From: Dechloromonas sp. UBA6271
GTDB taxonomy: Bacteria; Pseudomonadota; Gammaproteobacteria; Burkholderiales; Rhodocyclaceae
Direction of reading: 5' to 3'
NCBI GenBank assembly: GCA_002440665.1
Contig: DJUX01000003.1
Span: 1-63,537, forward strand
Length of the DNA: 63,537 nucleotides
The position numbers were made by a program, and so were the translations under genes. How positions within the stretch are numbered: the first letter of the stretch is position 1; every line of letters starts with the position of its first letter. Shown here in pieces: positions 9,509-18,178 of this stretch. Below the pieces are notes generated by a model. The model was given only the letters and a program-made list of their open reading frames with translations. It had not been told where the DNA came from and searched no databases.

Positions 9509-10609
9509 TCACTGGCCGGGGTTCCGCATTTTTTCGCCGAACATCTGCGCGACGGCGAGTTGGTGGCCGAGCAGTGCCTTTTCGAAAGATTCGGGCTGCA
9601 CTCGGCATTCGTATTCCGTCGTCGACGAGAAGCCGCCGATGCCGCCAACGCCGCCTGCTCCACTGAGGCGGGCGGCGATACTGACGACATTGAGTGCCAC
9701 CAGCGCAACGTTCTTCGCCGTATCGACCGTCTTGGTACCGTCGCTGGTGGTGTTGACCAGCTCGCCGATATCGCCGGTCTCGGCGATCTCCTTGAGCGCC
9801 ACCAGGGCCTTGTTGCCCTCCGGGGTGATGAAGGCGTAGCGCGAGACGAAGTCCACGAAGCTCGCCGCCGCCCGCGTCGACACCTTGCCGCCGCTCCAGA
9901 AACTGGTGTCCGGTGTCAGCTGGCCGCCAAGTACCGTCAGGCGCACCTTGAGAATGCTGGCGCCAAGTTTCTTGGCGATCTTTTCCTCGATGAATTGCGC
10001 CTGGCCGGCGGAGAAGCCACCCGAGAAGCGGGTGCCGAAGGTCAGGAAATCATCCTTCTTGGGTTTGGTGAACGGGGGCGTGAAGGTAGGAATGAACTGG
10101 GTCTCGTCGCTCAACTGAAGCGGCAATCCCTGGGCGGTGAAGAACAGGCCCTTGCCGGCCGCGGCATCCTGTTCGCTGGGAACCGGCGTAATGCCATTGG
10201 CGGCCAGTTCGGCGAATTCCGGCAGTGCCTTCAGTTCTTCCGCGGTGACGACCTCGATGCCCTGTGCCTTGAGCTGTTCGACCGTCTGCTGGTAAAACTT
10301 GTCGGTGATCGACTGATATTGTTCATTGTTGCTGCCGACCAGCTTGATCGAGACGTCCGAATCGGCGCCGATCATCGCTTCCAGCCCGCTCAGCGACTTC
10401 GTGTATTTCAGCTCGCTGACGAAATCGACCATGTAATTGGTGATGACGACGCGCTTGATGGCGGGCAGATATTCCGGGTTGTCGACCTTGACGAACTTTT
10501 CTGCCTGAACCTTGATGTCGCCGGCCGGATCAAGGTCGGCGGCGGCCACGGAGCCGAACATCAGGCAGCAGGCGGCAGCCAGGAGCGCGTTTTTCGCTGG
10601 TGTATTCAT
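9509..10609 (-). CDS. Exported protein of unknown function
   Basis: A 366-residue protein with a clear signal peptide (AKNALLAAACCLMFGSVAAA, then DLDPAGD). The mature part has alternating strands and helices, a TNYMVDFVSEL segment near residue 60 and a small glycine-rich stretch GAGGVGGIGGF near the C-terminus. It contains no recognisable catalytic motif. I do not recognise the family; a periplasmic location is inferred. It lies between the tRNA-Leu gene and queA on the same strand. Confidence 0.7.
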   Translation of the reverse strand: MNTPAKNALLAAACCLMFGSVAAADLDPAGDIKVQAEKFVKVDNPEYLPAIKRVVITNYMVDFVSELKYTKSLSGLEAMIGADSDVSIKLVGSNNEQYQSITDKFYQQTVEQLKAQGIEVVTAEELKALPEFAELAANGITPVPSEQDAAAGKGLFFTAQGLPLQLSDETQFIPTFTPPFTKPKKDDFLTFGTRFSGGFSAGQAQFIEEKIAKKLGASILKVRLTVLGGQLTPDTSFWSGGKVSTRAAASFVDFVSRYAFITPEGNKALVALKEIAETGDIGELVNTTSDGTKTVDTAKNVALVALNVVSIAARLSGAGGVGGIGGFSSTTEYECRVQPESFEKALLGHQLAVAQMFGEKMRNPGQ

Positions 10610-10706
10610 TTTGAATGTCTCTACGGGTTTGGGATAGCGGTGATTCTAGCAACCCTGAGCGCAGGATCAATGACGTATACGTACAAAGATCGTTGTCGAA
10701 ATGAAT

Positions 10707-10730
10707 AAGGCTTTCCGCGAGGAAAGCCTT
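10707..10730 (-). terminator. Hairpin downstream of tRNA-Leu
   Basis: Perfect 10-base arms AAGGCTTTCC and GGAAAGCCTT with loop GCGA lie just 3' of the tRNA on the minus strand. The following sequence TTATTCATTT is moderately T-rich. This is probably the tRNA transcription terminator. Confidence 0.7.
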
Positions 10731-10737
10731 AAGTGTT

Positions 10738-10822
10738 TGGTGCCCCGAGCCGGACTCGAACCGGCACACCTTTCGGCGGCGGATTTTGAATCCGCTGCGT
10801 CTACCGATTCCGCCATCGGGGC
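10738..10822 (-). tRNA. tRNA-Leu (anticodon CAA)
   Basis: Read on the minus strand it begins GCCCCGATGGCGGAATCGG and ends ...CTCGGGGCACCA with an encoded CCA. The acceptor arms GCCCCGA and TCGGGGC pair, the T-arm GTTCGAGTC is present, the variable arm is long as in class II tRNAs, and the anticodon loop in GCGGATTCAAAATCCGC reads CAA. Confidence 0.96.
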
Positions 10823-10847
10823 GAATGGAGCGCGGATTATCCCTGAA

Positions 10848-11246
10848 TCACTTCTTCGGTTCAAGCGCCTCGGCGCACGGGAAGGTTTTCGAGAGCGCGC
10901 CGGCGACCAGGGTGGCGGTGCTGCCTTCCGGATTTGGCGGTTGCCGTTCGAGGTGGGCGAGGACCGCGCGTACCATGCGGTAAGAGAGGTCGCGGCCGGC
11001 CGGCAGGCAGAAAGCATTGAGCTTGACGCCGACCGAGTCTGCCAGGAAGTCGCTGATCGCGTAGCCGTCGGCAAAACCCTCGACGTAGGCTATGCAGCGC
11101 GCCGCCTTGGGCGAACTGTAGGGGTCGAGCCGGCTGCTCTTGGCGTAGGCGTCTTCGGCAGCCTGGCAGTCCTCGTGCAGTTCCTTGCCGGTATAGGCGT
11201 GCGCCGAAAAGGCGAATAACGCGGCCAGAATCAGTAAGCACTTCAT
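10848..11246 (-). CDS. Rap1a/Tai-like small secreted protein
   Basis: A 132-residue protein with signal peptide MKCLLILAALFAFSAHA. The mature part has cysteines and the motif CIAYVEGFADGYA, then FCLPAG and a helix VRAVLAHLERQP, matching the Rap1a/Tai immunity-protein fold. Family members often have no linked effector, and none is visible here, so an immunity role is not shown. The start overlaps the cobA stop as ATGA. Confidence 0.65.
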   Translation of the reverse strand: MKCLLILAALFAFSAHAYTGKELHEDCQAAEDAYAKSSRLDPYSSPKAARCIAYVEGFADGYAISDFLADSVGVKLNAFCLPAGRDLSYRMVRAVLAHLERQPPNPEGSTATLVAGALSKTFPCAEALEPKK

Positions 11247-12007
11247 GCTTGTTCGAACCAGCTGAGTTTGGCGTGCAGATTGACGACGCTGCCGACGACG
11301 ATCAGTGCCGGTGGTTTGATGCCGGTTTCCTCGATGCGGTGCGGCAGCGTGCCGAGCGTGGCGAGCAGGGTCTGCTGCGTCGGCAGGGTGCCGTTGCGGA
11401 TGACGGCCGCCGGGGTCAGCGAGGGCAGGCCGTGGTTGATCATCTGGCGGCAGATTTCGCCGGCGGCGCCGATGCCCATGTAGAAGACGACGGTCTGGTT
11501 GGGTCGGGCGAGCGCCGCCCAATCGAGGTTCACCGTGCCGTCCTTGAGATGGCCGGTGACGAAGGTGACGGCCTGGGCGTGGTCGCGATGGGTCAGGGGG
11601 AAGCCGGAGTAGGCGGCGCAGCCGGCGGCGGCGGTGACGCCGGGAACGACTTCGAAGGGAATGCCGGAAGCGGCGAGCGTCTCCAGTTCCTCGCCACCGC
11701 GCCCGAAGATGAAGGGGTCGCCACCCTTGAGGCGGACCACCGAAAGCCCTTCGCGCGCCAGGTCGACGAGCAGGGTGTTGATCGATTCCTGCGGCAGCGT
11801 GTGCTTCGAGGCTTCCTTGCCGGCGTAGATGCGGCGGGCGTCGGGGCGCGCCAGATCCATGATGCCGTCGCCGACGAGGTGGTCGAAGACCAGCACATCG
11901 GCCTGGGCGATCAGGCGGGCGGCCTTGACGGTGAGGAGGTCGGGGTCGCCGGGACCGGCGCCGATCAGCCAGACCTTGCCGGCCGCGAGAGTGTTTCGAT
12001 TGTCCAT
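11243..12007 (-). CDS. cobA: Uroporphyrinogen-III C-methyltransferase (SUMT), likely NirE role
   Basis: About 254 residues from Met at 12007 (MDNRNTLAAGK); the frame is open to 12061 but this start matches the family. Motifs: GAGPGDPDLLTVKA, RLKGGDPFIFGRGGEE, PGVTAAAGCAA and PLTHRDHA. It methylates uroporphyrinogen III to precorrin-2, the precursor of siroheme and heme d1. Its position divergent to nirS strongly suggests that it is the NirE of the heme d1 pathway. Confidence 0.92.
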   Translation of the reverse strand: MDNRNTLAAGKVWLIGAGPGDPDLLTVKAARLIAQADVLVFDHLVGDGIMDLARPDARRIYAGKEASKHTLPQESINTLLVDLAREGLSVVRLKGGDPFIFGRGGEELETLAASGIPFEVVPGVTAAAGCAAYSGFPLTHRDHAQAVTFVTGHLKDGTVNLDWAALARPNQTVVFYMGIGAAGEICRQMINHGLPSLTPAAVIRNGTLPTQQTLLATLGTLPHRIEETGIKPPALIVVGSVVNLHAKLSWFEQA

Positions 12008-12100
12008 GGTGCCCTTGTGTCTTTGGGCGCACATCCTAATGCGGGAAACTGCGCCTGCCAATAGGAAGCGACGGGTATTGTTTTGAGACTAGTCATAACG

Positions 12101-12128
12101 AACTATACGCATAGTTACATATAACTAT
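12101..12128. promoter_or_regulatory. AACTAT inverted/direct repeat upstream of cobA and nirS
   Basis: AACTAT at 12101, its inverse ATAGTT at 12111-12116 and another AACTAT at 12123-12128 sit in the AT-rich divergent region about 50-80 bases from the FNR box. The first two form a hexamer palindrome with a 4-base spacer. It could be an operator for cobA or for both directions; the regulator is unknown. Confidence 0.35.
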
Positions 12129-12177
12129 AACCGATTGAATATTAACAATTTCTCATGCACCCCCGTGCGACAAAAGC

Positions 12178-12191
12178 TTGATTAGCATCAA
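12178..12191 (+). promoter_or_regulatory. FNR/DNR-type box upstream of nirS
   Basis: TTGATTAGCATCAA is a perfect match to TTGAT-N4-ATCAA. It lies 82 bases upstream of the nirS ATG, suitable for a class II activator site giving a leader of about 45 bases. It implies control by an oxygen- or NO-responsive CRP/FNR-family activator. Confidence 0.9.
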
Positions 12192-12272
12192 GGATGCCTG
12201 CCGGGGTCAGGTTCAACCTAGCGCCCATCGCGTTGGGGAATAACGCGCCTTGTTTTGTTCTAGGAGAGGAAG

Positions 12273-13958
12273 ATGAAAAAAACCGTAGTGGGGATGATTG
12301 CAATGACTGCCATGGCTGCAGCCATGGGTTCCGCGTTCGCTCAGGAGGCAGCCAAGGCGGCTCCTTCCATGACGGCCGAGGAAAAGGAGCAGGCCAAAAA
12401 GATCTATTTCGAGCGTTGTGCCGGCTGTCACGGCGTGCTGCGCAAGGGCGCCACCGGCAAGAACCTCGAACCGCACTGGTCCAAGAAGGACAAGGACGGC
12501 AACGTGACCGAAGGCGGCACCCTGAAACTGGGTCAGCAACGCCTTGAGAAGATCATCGGTTACGGCACCGACGGCGGCATGGTGAACTTCGACGACATCC
12601 TGACCAAGGAAGAAATTTCCCTGATGTCGAAGTACATCCAGAACCAGCCGGATGTACCGCCGGAGTTCAGCCTCAAGGATCAGCTGGATTCCTGGAAAGT
12701 CATCGTGCCGGTCAAGGACCGTCCGACCAAGCAGATGAACAAGCTGAACCTGAAGAACATTTTCTCGGTCACCCTGCGCGATACCGGCGAAGTTGCCTTG
12801 ATCGATGGCGACACCAAGGAAATCGTCAACGTCGTCAAGACCGGTTACGCGGTCCATATTTCCCGCCTCTCCGCTTCCGGCCGTTATGTTTACGTGATCG
12901 GCCGCGATGGTCGGGTGTCGTTGATCGACCTGTGGATGGAAAAGCCGGCAGTTGTGGCTGAAGTCAAGATTGCCTTCGATGCGCGCTCTATTGATACCTC
13001 CAAGTTCAAGGGTTTTGAGGATAAATATGCGATTGCCGGTGGTTACTGGCCGCCGCAATACACGATCATGGATGGCGACACGCTGAAGCCGCTCAAGGTG
13101 GTTTCCACTCGGGGCGTTACCGTTGACGGCGATTACCATCCTGAACCGCGTGTGGCGTCCATCGTTTCTTCGTTCATCAAGCCGGAATGGGTCGTCAACA
13201 TCAAGGAAACCGGCCAGATCCTGCTGGTCGATTACTCCAACATCGAAAACCTGAAGACCACTACCATCGGTTCCGCCAAGTTCCTGCATGATGGCGGCTG
13301 GGATGCTTCCAAGCGCTACTTCCTGGTGGCCGCCAACGCCTCCAACAAGATCGCTGCGGTCGACACCAAGACCGGCAAGCTGGCAGCGCTGGTCGATGTC
13401 GCCAAGATCCCGCACCCGGGGCGCGGCGCCAACTTCACGCATCCGAAATTCGGTCCGGTCTGGGCCACGGGCCACCTCGGCGCCGATGTCGTGACGCTGA
13501 TTTCGACGCCCTCGGATGAAAAGAAGAACGCCAAGTTCAAGGAACACAACTGGAAAGTCGTCCAGGAAGTGAAGCACGTGCCGGGCAACCTGTTCGTCAA
13601 GACGCATCCGAAGTCGGCCAACCTGTGGGCCGACTCGCCGCAGAACCCGGACAAGGATCTGGCTGAATCGGTATCGGTCTGGGACAAGTCCGACCTCTCC
13701 AAGCCGAAGGCCGTGCTGAACGTGGCCAAGGATTCCGGCCTGCCGGCAACCAAGGCGACCAAGCGCGCGGTGCATCCTGAATACAGCGCTGACGGCAAGG
13801 AAGTCTGGATTTCGCTGTGGGGTGGCAAGGTCGACCAGTCCGCCATCGTTGTCTATGACGATGCGACGCTGAAGGTCAAGAAGGTGATCACCGATCCGAA
13901 GATGATCACCCCGACCGGCAAGTTCAACGTCTATAACACCCAGCACGACATCTACTGA
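12273..13958 (+). CDS. nirS: Cytochrome cd1 nitrite reductase NirS
   Basis: A 561-residue periplasmic enzyme reducing nitrite to NO. It has a signal peptide ending SAFA-QE, then the c-type heme site CAGCHG at about residue 50, GTDGGMVNFDDILTKEE, and an eight-bladed d1-heme propeller from about residue 150 with the distal region AVHISRLSASGRY. The C-terminus NTQHDIY is typical. GGAGAGG precedes the ATG. It heads the nir cluster. The heme d1 it needs is made by the nirF/DL/G/H genes downstream and by nirJ/nirN 22 kb away. Confidence 0.97.
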   Translation: MKKTVVGMIAMTAMAAAMGSAFAQEAAKAAPSMTAEEKEQAKKIYFERCAGCHGVLRKGATGKNLEPHWSKKDKDGNVTEGGTLKLGQQRLEKIIGYGTDGGMVNFDDILTKEEISLMSKYIQNQPDVPPEFSLKDQLDSWKVIVPVKDRPTKQMNKLNLKNIFSVTLRDTGEVALIDGDTKEIVNVVKTGYAVHISRLSASGRYVYVIGRDGRVSLIDLWMEKPAVVAEVKIAFDARSIDTSKFKGFEDKYAIAGGYWPPQYTIMDGDTLKPLKVVSTRGVTVDGDYHPEPRVASIVSSFIKPEWVVNIKETGQILLVDYSNIENLKTTTIGSAKFLHDGGWDASKRYFLVAANASNKIAAVDTKTGKLAALVDVAKIPHPGRGANFTHPKFGPVWATGHLGADVVTLISTPSDEKKNAKFKEHNWKVVQEVKHVPGNLFVKTHPKSANLWADSPQNPDKDLAESVSVWDKSDLSKPKAVLNVAKDSGLPATKATKRAVHPEYSADGKEVWISLWGGKVDQSAIVVYDDATLKVKKVITDPKMITPTGKFNVYNTQHDIY

Positions 13959-13988
13959 TCGCCTGGCGATTATTTGATTTGACACATG

Positions 13989-14014
13989 GTTACGGGGGCG
14001 CAAGCCCCCGTAAC
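13989..14014 (+). terminator. Strong hairpin between nirS and the cytochrome gene
   Basis: Eleven-base perfect arms GTTACGGGGGC and GCCCCCGTAAC around GCAA, starting 30 bases after the nirS stop. There is no T run, so it is more likely an mRNA-stabilising or partial attenuation hairpin that favours nirS mRNA over the downstream genes. Confidence 0.6.
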
Positions 14015-14083
14015 ATATGGAACACCAGTTGCAGGATGACGAGCGATCTCGTCATCACCGACATTTTTGTGGAGATGACCACG

Positions 14084-14926
14084 ATGAAAAAAAGTTTTGT
14101 AACGCTGGCCGTGACCGGCGCCTTTCTCGCACTCGGTTCCCAGGCTGCGCTGGCTGCGCCCGACTGGAGCAAGGTGCCGAAGACGGATATCTATGTTTTC
14201 CACCCCGGGGCGACGCCGATCGAATGGGTTAACGGCAAGGGCGAGCACAGCGGTGCCAGCGGCCTCAAGAAGGGCGAGGCCTGCGCCGGTTGCCACGTCG
14301 AGGACGGCAAGCTGAGCCTCGACCTCAAGCGCCTGGCGAGCAAGGAACTGGAACCCAAGGGCGCGCCGAAGACCATGAGCTATCCGGTTGCCGTGCAGTC
14401 GGCCTACGATGCCAGCAATCTCTACGTCCGCCTGACCTTCAAGGCGCCAACCGGTGGTTTTGACCATTCCGACAAGGACAACGAGCTCAAGGCGACGGTC
14501 ATGTTCCCCAACGACAAGGTGACGATGGGCGACCAGGTCGGCTGCTGGGCGGCTTGCCACAAGGATGCCCGTACCATGCCGGGCGCCGACGACAAGAAGA
14601 CCAAGTACGCGACCCCGGGCGCCATGGACCTGATGCAGTGGCACAGCGGCGGCGGTGGCAAGGCGGTCGACGGCACGGTGACCGACAAGCGCAACATGGA
14701 AGGCGGCAAGGCCGGTGTCACGGCCGAAGGCAGCAAGGCCGGCGATACCTACACGATCACCTTCACGCGCAAGCTGGCCGGCGGCGTCAACCTGGCGCCG
14801 GGCAAGGCCGTGCCGTTCGGCATCGCGATTCACGCCGACAATGCCGGCGGTCGTTTCCATCACGTTTCCTTCGGCCATAAGCTGGGTCTCGGCGCCGATG
14901 GTGACGTCAAGGCTGCCAAGCAGTAA
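14084..14926 (+). CDS. Periplasmic c-type cytochrome, ethylbenzene dehydrogenase-related heme-binding family
   Basis: A 280-residue exported protein (signal peptide ending AALA-AP). It has one CAGCH heme c site near residue 70 and a second, atypical CWAACH (CxxxCH) near 155. The body (PVAVQSAYDASNLYVRLTF, GCWAACHKDARTMPG, and C-terminal beta strands ending HHVSFGHKLG) resembles the cytochrome c-552/DMSO-reductase-like heme-binding domain. It is probably an electron carrier for NirS. The start at 14084 has GGAG nine bases upstream; ATG 14075 is an alternative. Confidence 0.8.
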   Translation: MKKSFVTLAVTGAFLALGSQAALAAPDWSKVPKTDIYVFHPGATPIEWVNGKGEHSGASGLKKGEACAGCHVEDGKLSLDLKRLASKELEPKGAPKTMSYPVAVQSAYDASNLYVRLTFKAPTGGFDHSDKDNELKATVMFPNDKVTMGDQVGCWAACHKDARTMPGADDKKTKYATPGAMDLMQWHSGGGGKAVDGTVTDKRNMEGGKAGVTAEGSKAGDTYTITFTRKLAGGVNLAPGKAVPFGIAIHADNAGGRFHHVSFGHKLGLGADGDVKAAKQ

Positions 14927-14951
14927 ACATGATGGCTATCCGGGGTTCGTG

Positions 14952-15284
14952 ATGTCCGCCGGATGGAAAATCTTGAAGCGGGCGCCGGCTGTGCTGGCGC
15001 TCGTTTCCTTTGTGGCAGTGGCCGACGAGACGGTTAACGTCGACATCCAGGGTTACAAGTACGTCCCGGCCGAAGTGACGATACGCGTCGGCGACACCGT
15101 GAAGTGGACCAATCGCGAGAAGCGCACCAGTCACTCGGTGCTGTTCCCGGCCGAGAACGGGCTCGAGTCCGAACGCCTGTTCCCGGACGAAAGCTGGGAA
15201 AGGCGCTTCACGAAGGCCGGGCGCTACGACTACACTTGCACTCCGCATCCGGAAATGAAAGGTGTCGTGATTGTTGGCGAGTAG
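14952..15284 (+). CDS. Small blue-copper (cupredoxin) protein
   Basis: A 110-residue exported protein: hydrophobic leader to about residue 24, then VDIQGYKYVPAEVTIRVGDTVKWTN. The type-1 copper ligands are visible as His in TSHSV and Cys/His/Met in CTPHPEM, giving a His-Cys-His-Met site. This is the plastocyanin/pseudoazurin-like fold. Lying between the cytochrome and nirC, it is a plausible electron donor to NirS. The nirC start lies inside its 3' end. Confidence 0.85.
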   Translation: MSAGWKILKRAPAVLALVSFVAVADETVNVDIQGYKYVPAEVTIRVGDTVKWTNREKRTSHSVLFPAENGLESERLFPDESWERRFTKAGRYDYTCTPHPEMKGVVIVGE

Positions 15285-15588
15285 GCTGGTTTTTGCCCTT
15301 TTCTGGGCGTCGACCGCAACCATGGCCGCCGAGCCCGATGCCGGCCGGCAAAAGGAACTGGTGCGGCTGGTTCGCCAGGATTGCGGCTCGTGCCACGGCA
15401 TGACCCTGCAAGGCGGCCTCGGGCCGGCGCTGTTGCCGGCCAGTCTGCACGACAAGCCGGCCGAGAGTCTGGTGGCGACCATCTACTATGGCCGTCCCGG
15501 CACGCCGATGCCGCCGTGGCAACAGTTCATGTCGGAAGCCGAAGCCGGCTGGATCGTGCAAAAATTGATGAGCGGTTTCCCGCAGTGA
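15271..15588 (+). CDS. nirC: Cytochrome c55x NirC
   Basis: A 105-residue monoheme cytochrome with a signal peptide (LVFALFWASTATMAA) and the heme site CGSCHGMTLQGGLGPALLP followed by YYGRPGTPMPPW. The reading frame is closed by TGA just upstream, so the start must be a TTG at 15271 or 15274, with AAAGG upstream, overlapping the cupredoxin stop. NirC is an electron carrier for NirS and heme d1 maturation. Its heme region is notably similar to that of NirN (GGLGPALLPE). Confidence 0.88.
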   Translation: MLASRLVFALFWASTATMAAEPDAGRQKELVRLVRQDCGSCHGMTLQGGLGPALLPASLHDKPAESLVATIYYGRPGTPMPPWQQFMSEAEAGWIVQKLMSGFPQ

Positions 15589-15595
15589 GGGTGTG

Positions 15596-16759
15596 ATGCG
15601 TCTAGTTCTGGGTTTCCTGTTCGCCCTATTGTTGACCGCCTGCGCCGGCCCGCAGGTGCGCGGCACCGGCGATCTCGGGCTGGTTATCGAACGCGCCAGC
15701 GGCCACGTGACGCTGGTCGACACGACGTCGCGCCAGCCCTATGCGCGCATCGGCGGCCTCGGCGATCTTTCGCATGCCTCCGCGGTCTATTCGCGCGACG
15801 GCCGCTACGCCTTCGTTTTTGGCCGCGACGGCGGGCTGACCAAGATCGACATGCTGGAAGCGCGTATCGTCAAGCGCGTGATCCAGTCGGGTAATGCCAT
15901 CGGCGGCTCGATCTCGCAGGATGGAAAGATCGTCGTCGTCCAGAACTACACGCCGGGCGGCATCAAGGCCTTCGATGCCGCGACGCTCGAACTGCTCTCC
16001 GAAGTTCCGGCCGAATACGCGCCGGGCAAGTTCTCCAAGGTCGTCGGCCTCGCCGATACTGCCGGCAACAGGTTTGCCTACGCGCTGTTCGAGGGCGGCG
16101 AGATCCGGGTGACCGACTTCAGTAACCCGAAACAGCCGACGACGCAGCGCTTTCCGGCCGGCAGCCAGCCCTACGACGGCCTGGTGACGCCCGACGGCCG
16201 CTATTTCCTGGCCGGGCTGTTCGGCGAGGACGGCATCGCCATGCTCGACCTCTGGCAGCCGGAAAAGGGCGCGCGCAAGATTCTCGAAAAATACGGGCGC
16301 GGCGAGGAGAAGCTGCCGGTGTTCAAGATGCCGCACCTGCGCGGCTGGTCGGTGGCGCAGGGCAAGGCCTACCTGCCGGCGATCGGCCGCCACGAGGTGC
16401 TGGTCGTCGATGTCGCGACCTGGAAGGAAGTCGGCCGCATTCCGGTACGCGGCCAGCCGGTATTCGTCATGGCGCGGCCGGACGGGCGCCAGGTCTGGGT
16501 CAATTTCGCCTTCCCCGATAACGGCAAGATGGACGTCATCGACACGCTGGCCGGCAAGGTCGTCCATGCCTTCGAGCCGGGCAAGGGCATCCTGCACATG
16601 GAATTCACGCCGCGCGGCGAAAACGTCTGGCTCTCGGCACGCGACGACAACAAGGTGCTGATCTACGACACCGCGACTTTCATCCGGGTGGGGGAAATCG
16701 CTGCGGACAATCCGTCCGGGATCTTCTTCACCACGCGCGCCGCGCGCATCGGTTTCTGA
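15596..16759 (+). CDS. nirF: Heme d1 biosynthesis protein NirF
   Basis: A beta-propeller protein of 387 residues required for heme d1 formation. ATG 15596 is preceded by GAGG; GTG 15593 is in frame immediately before. The N-terminus is a lipoprotein signal with lipobox LLTAC, so the protein should be anchored at the periplasmic side. Propeller repeats such as SRDGRYAFVFGRDGG and TPDGRYFLAGLFGEDG match NirF. The stop overlaps the nirDL start. Confidence 0.93.
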   Translation: MRLVLGFLFALLLTACAGPQVRGTGDLGLVIERASGHVTLVDTTSRQPYARIGGLGDLSHASAVYSRDGRYAFVFGRDGGLTKIDMLEARIVKRVIQSGNAIGGSISQDGKIVVVQNYTPGGIKAFDAATLELLSEVPAEYAPGKFSKVVGLADTAGNRFAYALFEGGEIRVTDFSNPKQPTTQRFPAGSQPYDGLVTPDGRYFLAGLFGEDGIAMLDLWQPEKGARKILEKYGRGEEKLPVFKMPHLRGWSVAQGKAYLPAIGRHEVLVVDVATWKEVGRIPVRGQPVFVMARPDGRQVWVNFAFPDNGKMDVIDTLAGKVVHAFEPGKGILHMEFTPRGENVWLSARDDNKVLIYDTATFIRVGEIAADNPSGIFFTTRAARIGF

Positions 16760-17727
16760 TGGACGACGCTCTCGAATTCCGCCTGCTAAACGAGTTCCAG
16801 CGCGATTTTCCGCTCTGTCCGGCGCCCTTCGCCGAACTGGCGGCGCGCCTCGGCGTCGGCGAGCGCACGGTGTTGAGCGGACTCGAAAAGCTGCGCCGAG
16901 AAGGCAAGATTTCGCGGGTCGGCGCGGTGTTCGCGCCCAAGCGCATCGGCGCCTCGACGCTGGCGGCGATGGCCGTGCCGCCGGAGCGGCTGGCGGCGGT
17001 CGCGGCTGCGGTCAACCGCTTTCCCGAGGTCAATCACAACTACGAACGCGAACACCGCCACAACCTGTGGTTCGTCGTCACCGCCGGCAGCGAAGGCCGA
17101 CTGCAGGCGACGCTGGGGGCGATCGAAAAGGCGGCCGGCTATCCGCTGCTGGCGCTGCCGCTGCTCGAAGAATTCCACATCGATCTCGGCTTCCCGCTGC
17201 ATGGCGAAGCGCGCAAGAGCGTTGCCGTCGCCCGCGCGGTTCAGCCGCACGCGCCGATCGGCGAATCCGAACGCCGTCTGGTGTCGGTGCTGCAGGAAGG
17301 CCTGCCGCTGTTCATGCGCCCCTTCGCGCTGATCGCCGAGCGTATCGGTGCTTCGGAGAACGAGGTGCTGAGCCGGATCGGCAACTGGCTGGAAGATGGC
17401 GCCATCAAGCGCTTCGGGGTTGTCGTCCGGCATCATGAACTGGGCTATACGGCCAACGCGATGCTGGTGCACGACATTCCCGACGAACTGGTGAGCGAAC
17501 TCGGCCGCGCGCTGGCCGAGGAGCCGGCGGTGACGCTGTGCTACCGCCGCCCGCGCCGCCTGCCGGACTGGCCGTACAACCTGTTTTGCATGATCCATGG
17601 CCGCGAACGGACAGATGTCGAAGCCATCATCGCCGATTTGCGCCACCGCCACGGATTGAACGACTGCGCCCATGACGTGCTGTTTTCGCTGACCCGCTTC
17701 AAGCAGAACGGCGCGCGCTATGCCTGA
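16759..17727 (+). CDS. nirD: Siroheme decarboxylase, NirD-NirL fusion
   Basis: A 322-residue protein made of two AsnC/Lrp-like halves: residues 1-150 (NirD-like, with NHNYEREHRHNLWFVV) and residues 165-322 (NirL-like, with CYRRPRRLPDWPYNLFCMIHG). Each half has a winged helix followed by an alpha/beta domain. With NirG and NirH it decarboxylates siroheme to 12,18-didecarboxysiroheme. Fusion is known in some denitrifiers. It overlaps nirF by one base and nirG by eight. Confidence 0.93.
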   Translation: MDDALEFRLLNEFQRDFPLCPAPFAELAARLGVGERTVLSGLEKLRREGKISRVGAVFAPKRIGASTLAAMAVPPERLAAVAAAVNRFPEVNHNYEREHRHNLWFVVTAGSEGRLQATLGAIEKAAGYPLLALPLLEEFHIDLGFPLHGEARKSVAVARAVQPHAPIGESERRLVSVLQEGLPLFMRPFALIAERIGASENEVLSRIGNWLEDGAIKRFGVVVRHHELGYTANAMLVHDIPDELVSELGRALAEEPAVTLCYRRPRRLPDWPYNLFCMIHGRERTDVEAIIADLRHRHGLNDCAHDVLFSLTRFKQNGARYA

Positions 17728-18178
17728 GCTTGACGCGGTCGACCGGCAAATCATCGACAAATTGCAGGGCGATTTTCCGCTCTGCGAACGCCCCTATGCC
17801 GAGGCCGCCGAGCGCTTGGGGATTGGCGAAGACGAGTTGCTGGCCCGCCTGCAACGCCTGCTCGACGCCAGGGTGCTGACCCGCTTCGGCCCGATGGTCC
17901 AGATCGAGCGCATGGGCGGTGCCTTCGTGCTGGCCGCGCTGGCGGCGCCGGAGGCGCGCTACGACGAGGTGACGGCGCTGGTCAATGCGCTGCCGCAGGT
18001 CGCCCACAATTACCGCCGCGAGCACGCCCTGAACATGTGGTTCGTGCTGGCGACCGAGACCCCGCAGGGGATCGCCGAGGCCATCTCTCGCATCGAGCGC
18101 GATACCGGCCTGCCGGTCTTTGCCTTTCCCAAGGAGAAGGAATATTTCGTCGAAATGAAGCTGGCGGCCCGCATATGA
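17720..18178 (+). CDS. nirG: Siroheme decarboxylase subunit NirG
   Basis: A 152-residue AsnC/Lrp-like protein with an N-terminal winged helix (DRQIIDKLQGDFPLCERPYAEAAERLG) and the family segment HNYRREHALNMWFVLATE. It forms part of the NirDL-G-H siroheme decarboxylase. It overlaps nirDL at its start and nirH at its end (ATGA). Confidence 0.92.
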   Translation: MPELDAVDRQIIDKLQGDFPLCERPYAEAAERLGIGEDELLARLQRLLDARVLTRFGPMVQIERMGGAFVLAALAAPEARYDEVTALVNALPQVAHNYRREHALNMWFVLATETPQGIAEAISRIERDTGLPVFAFPKEKEYFVEMKLAARI

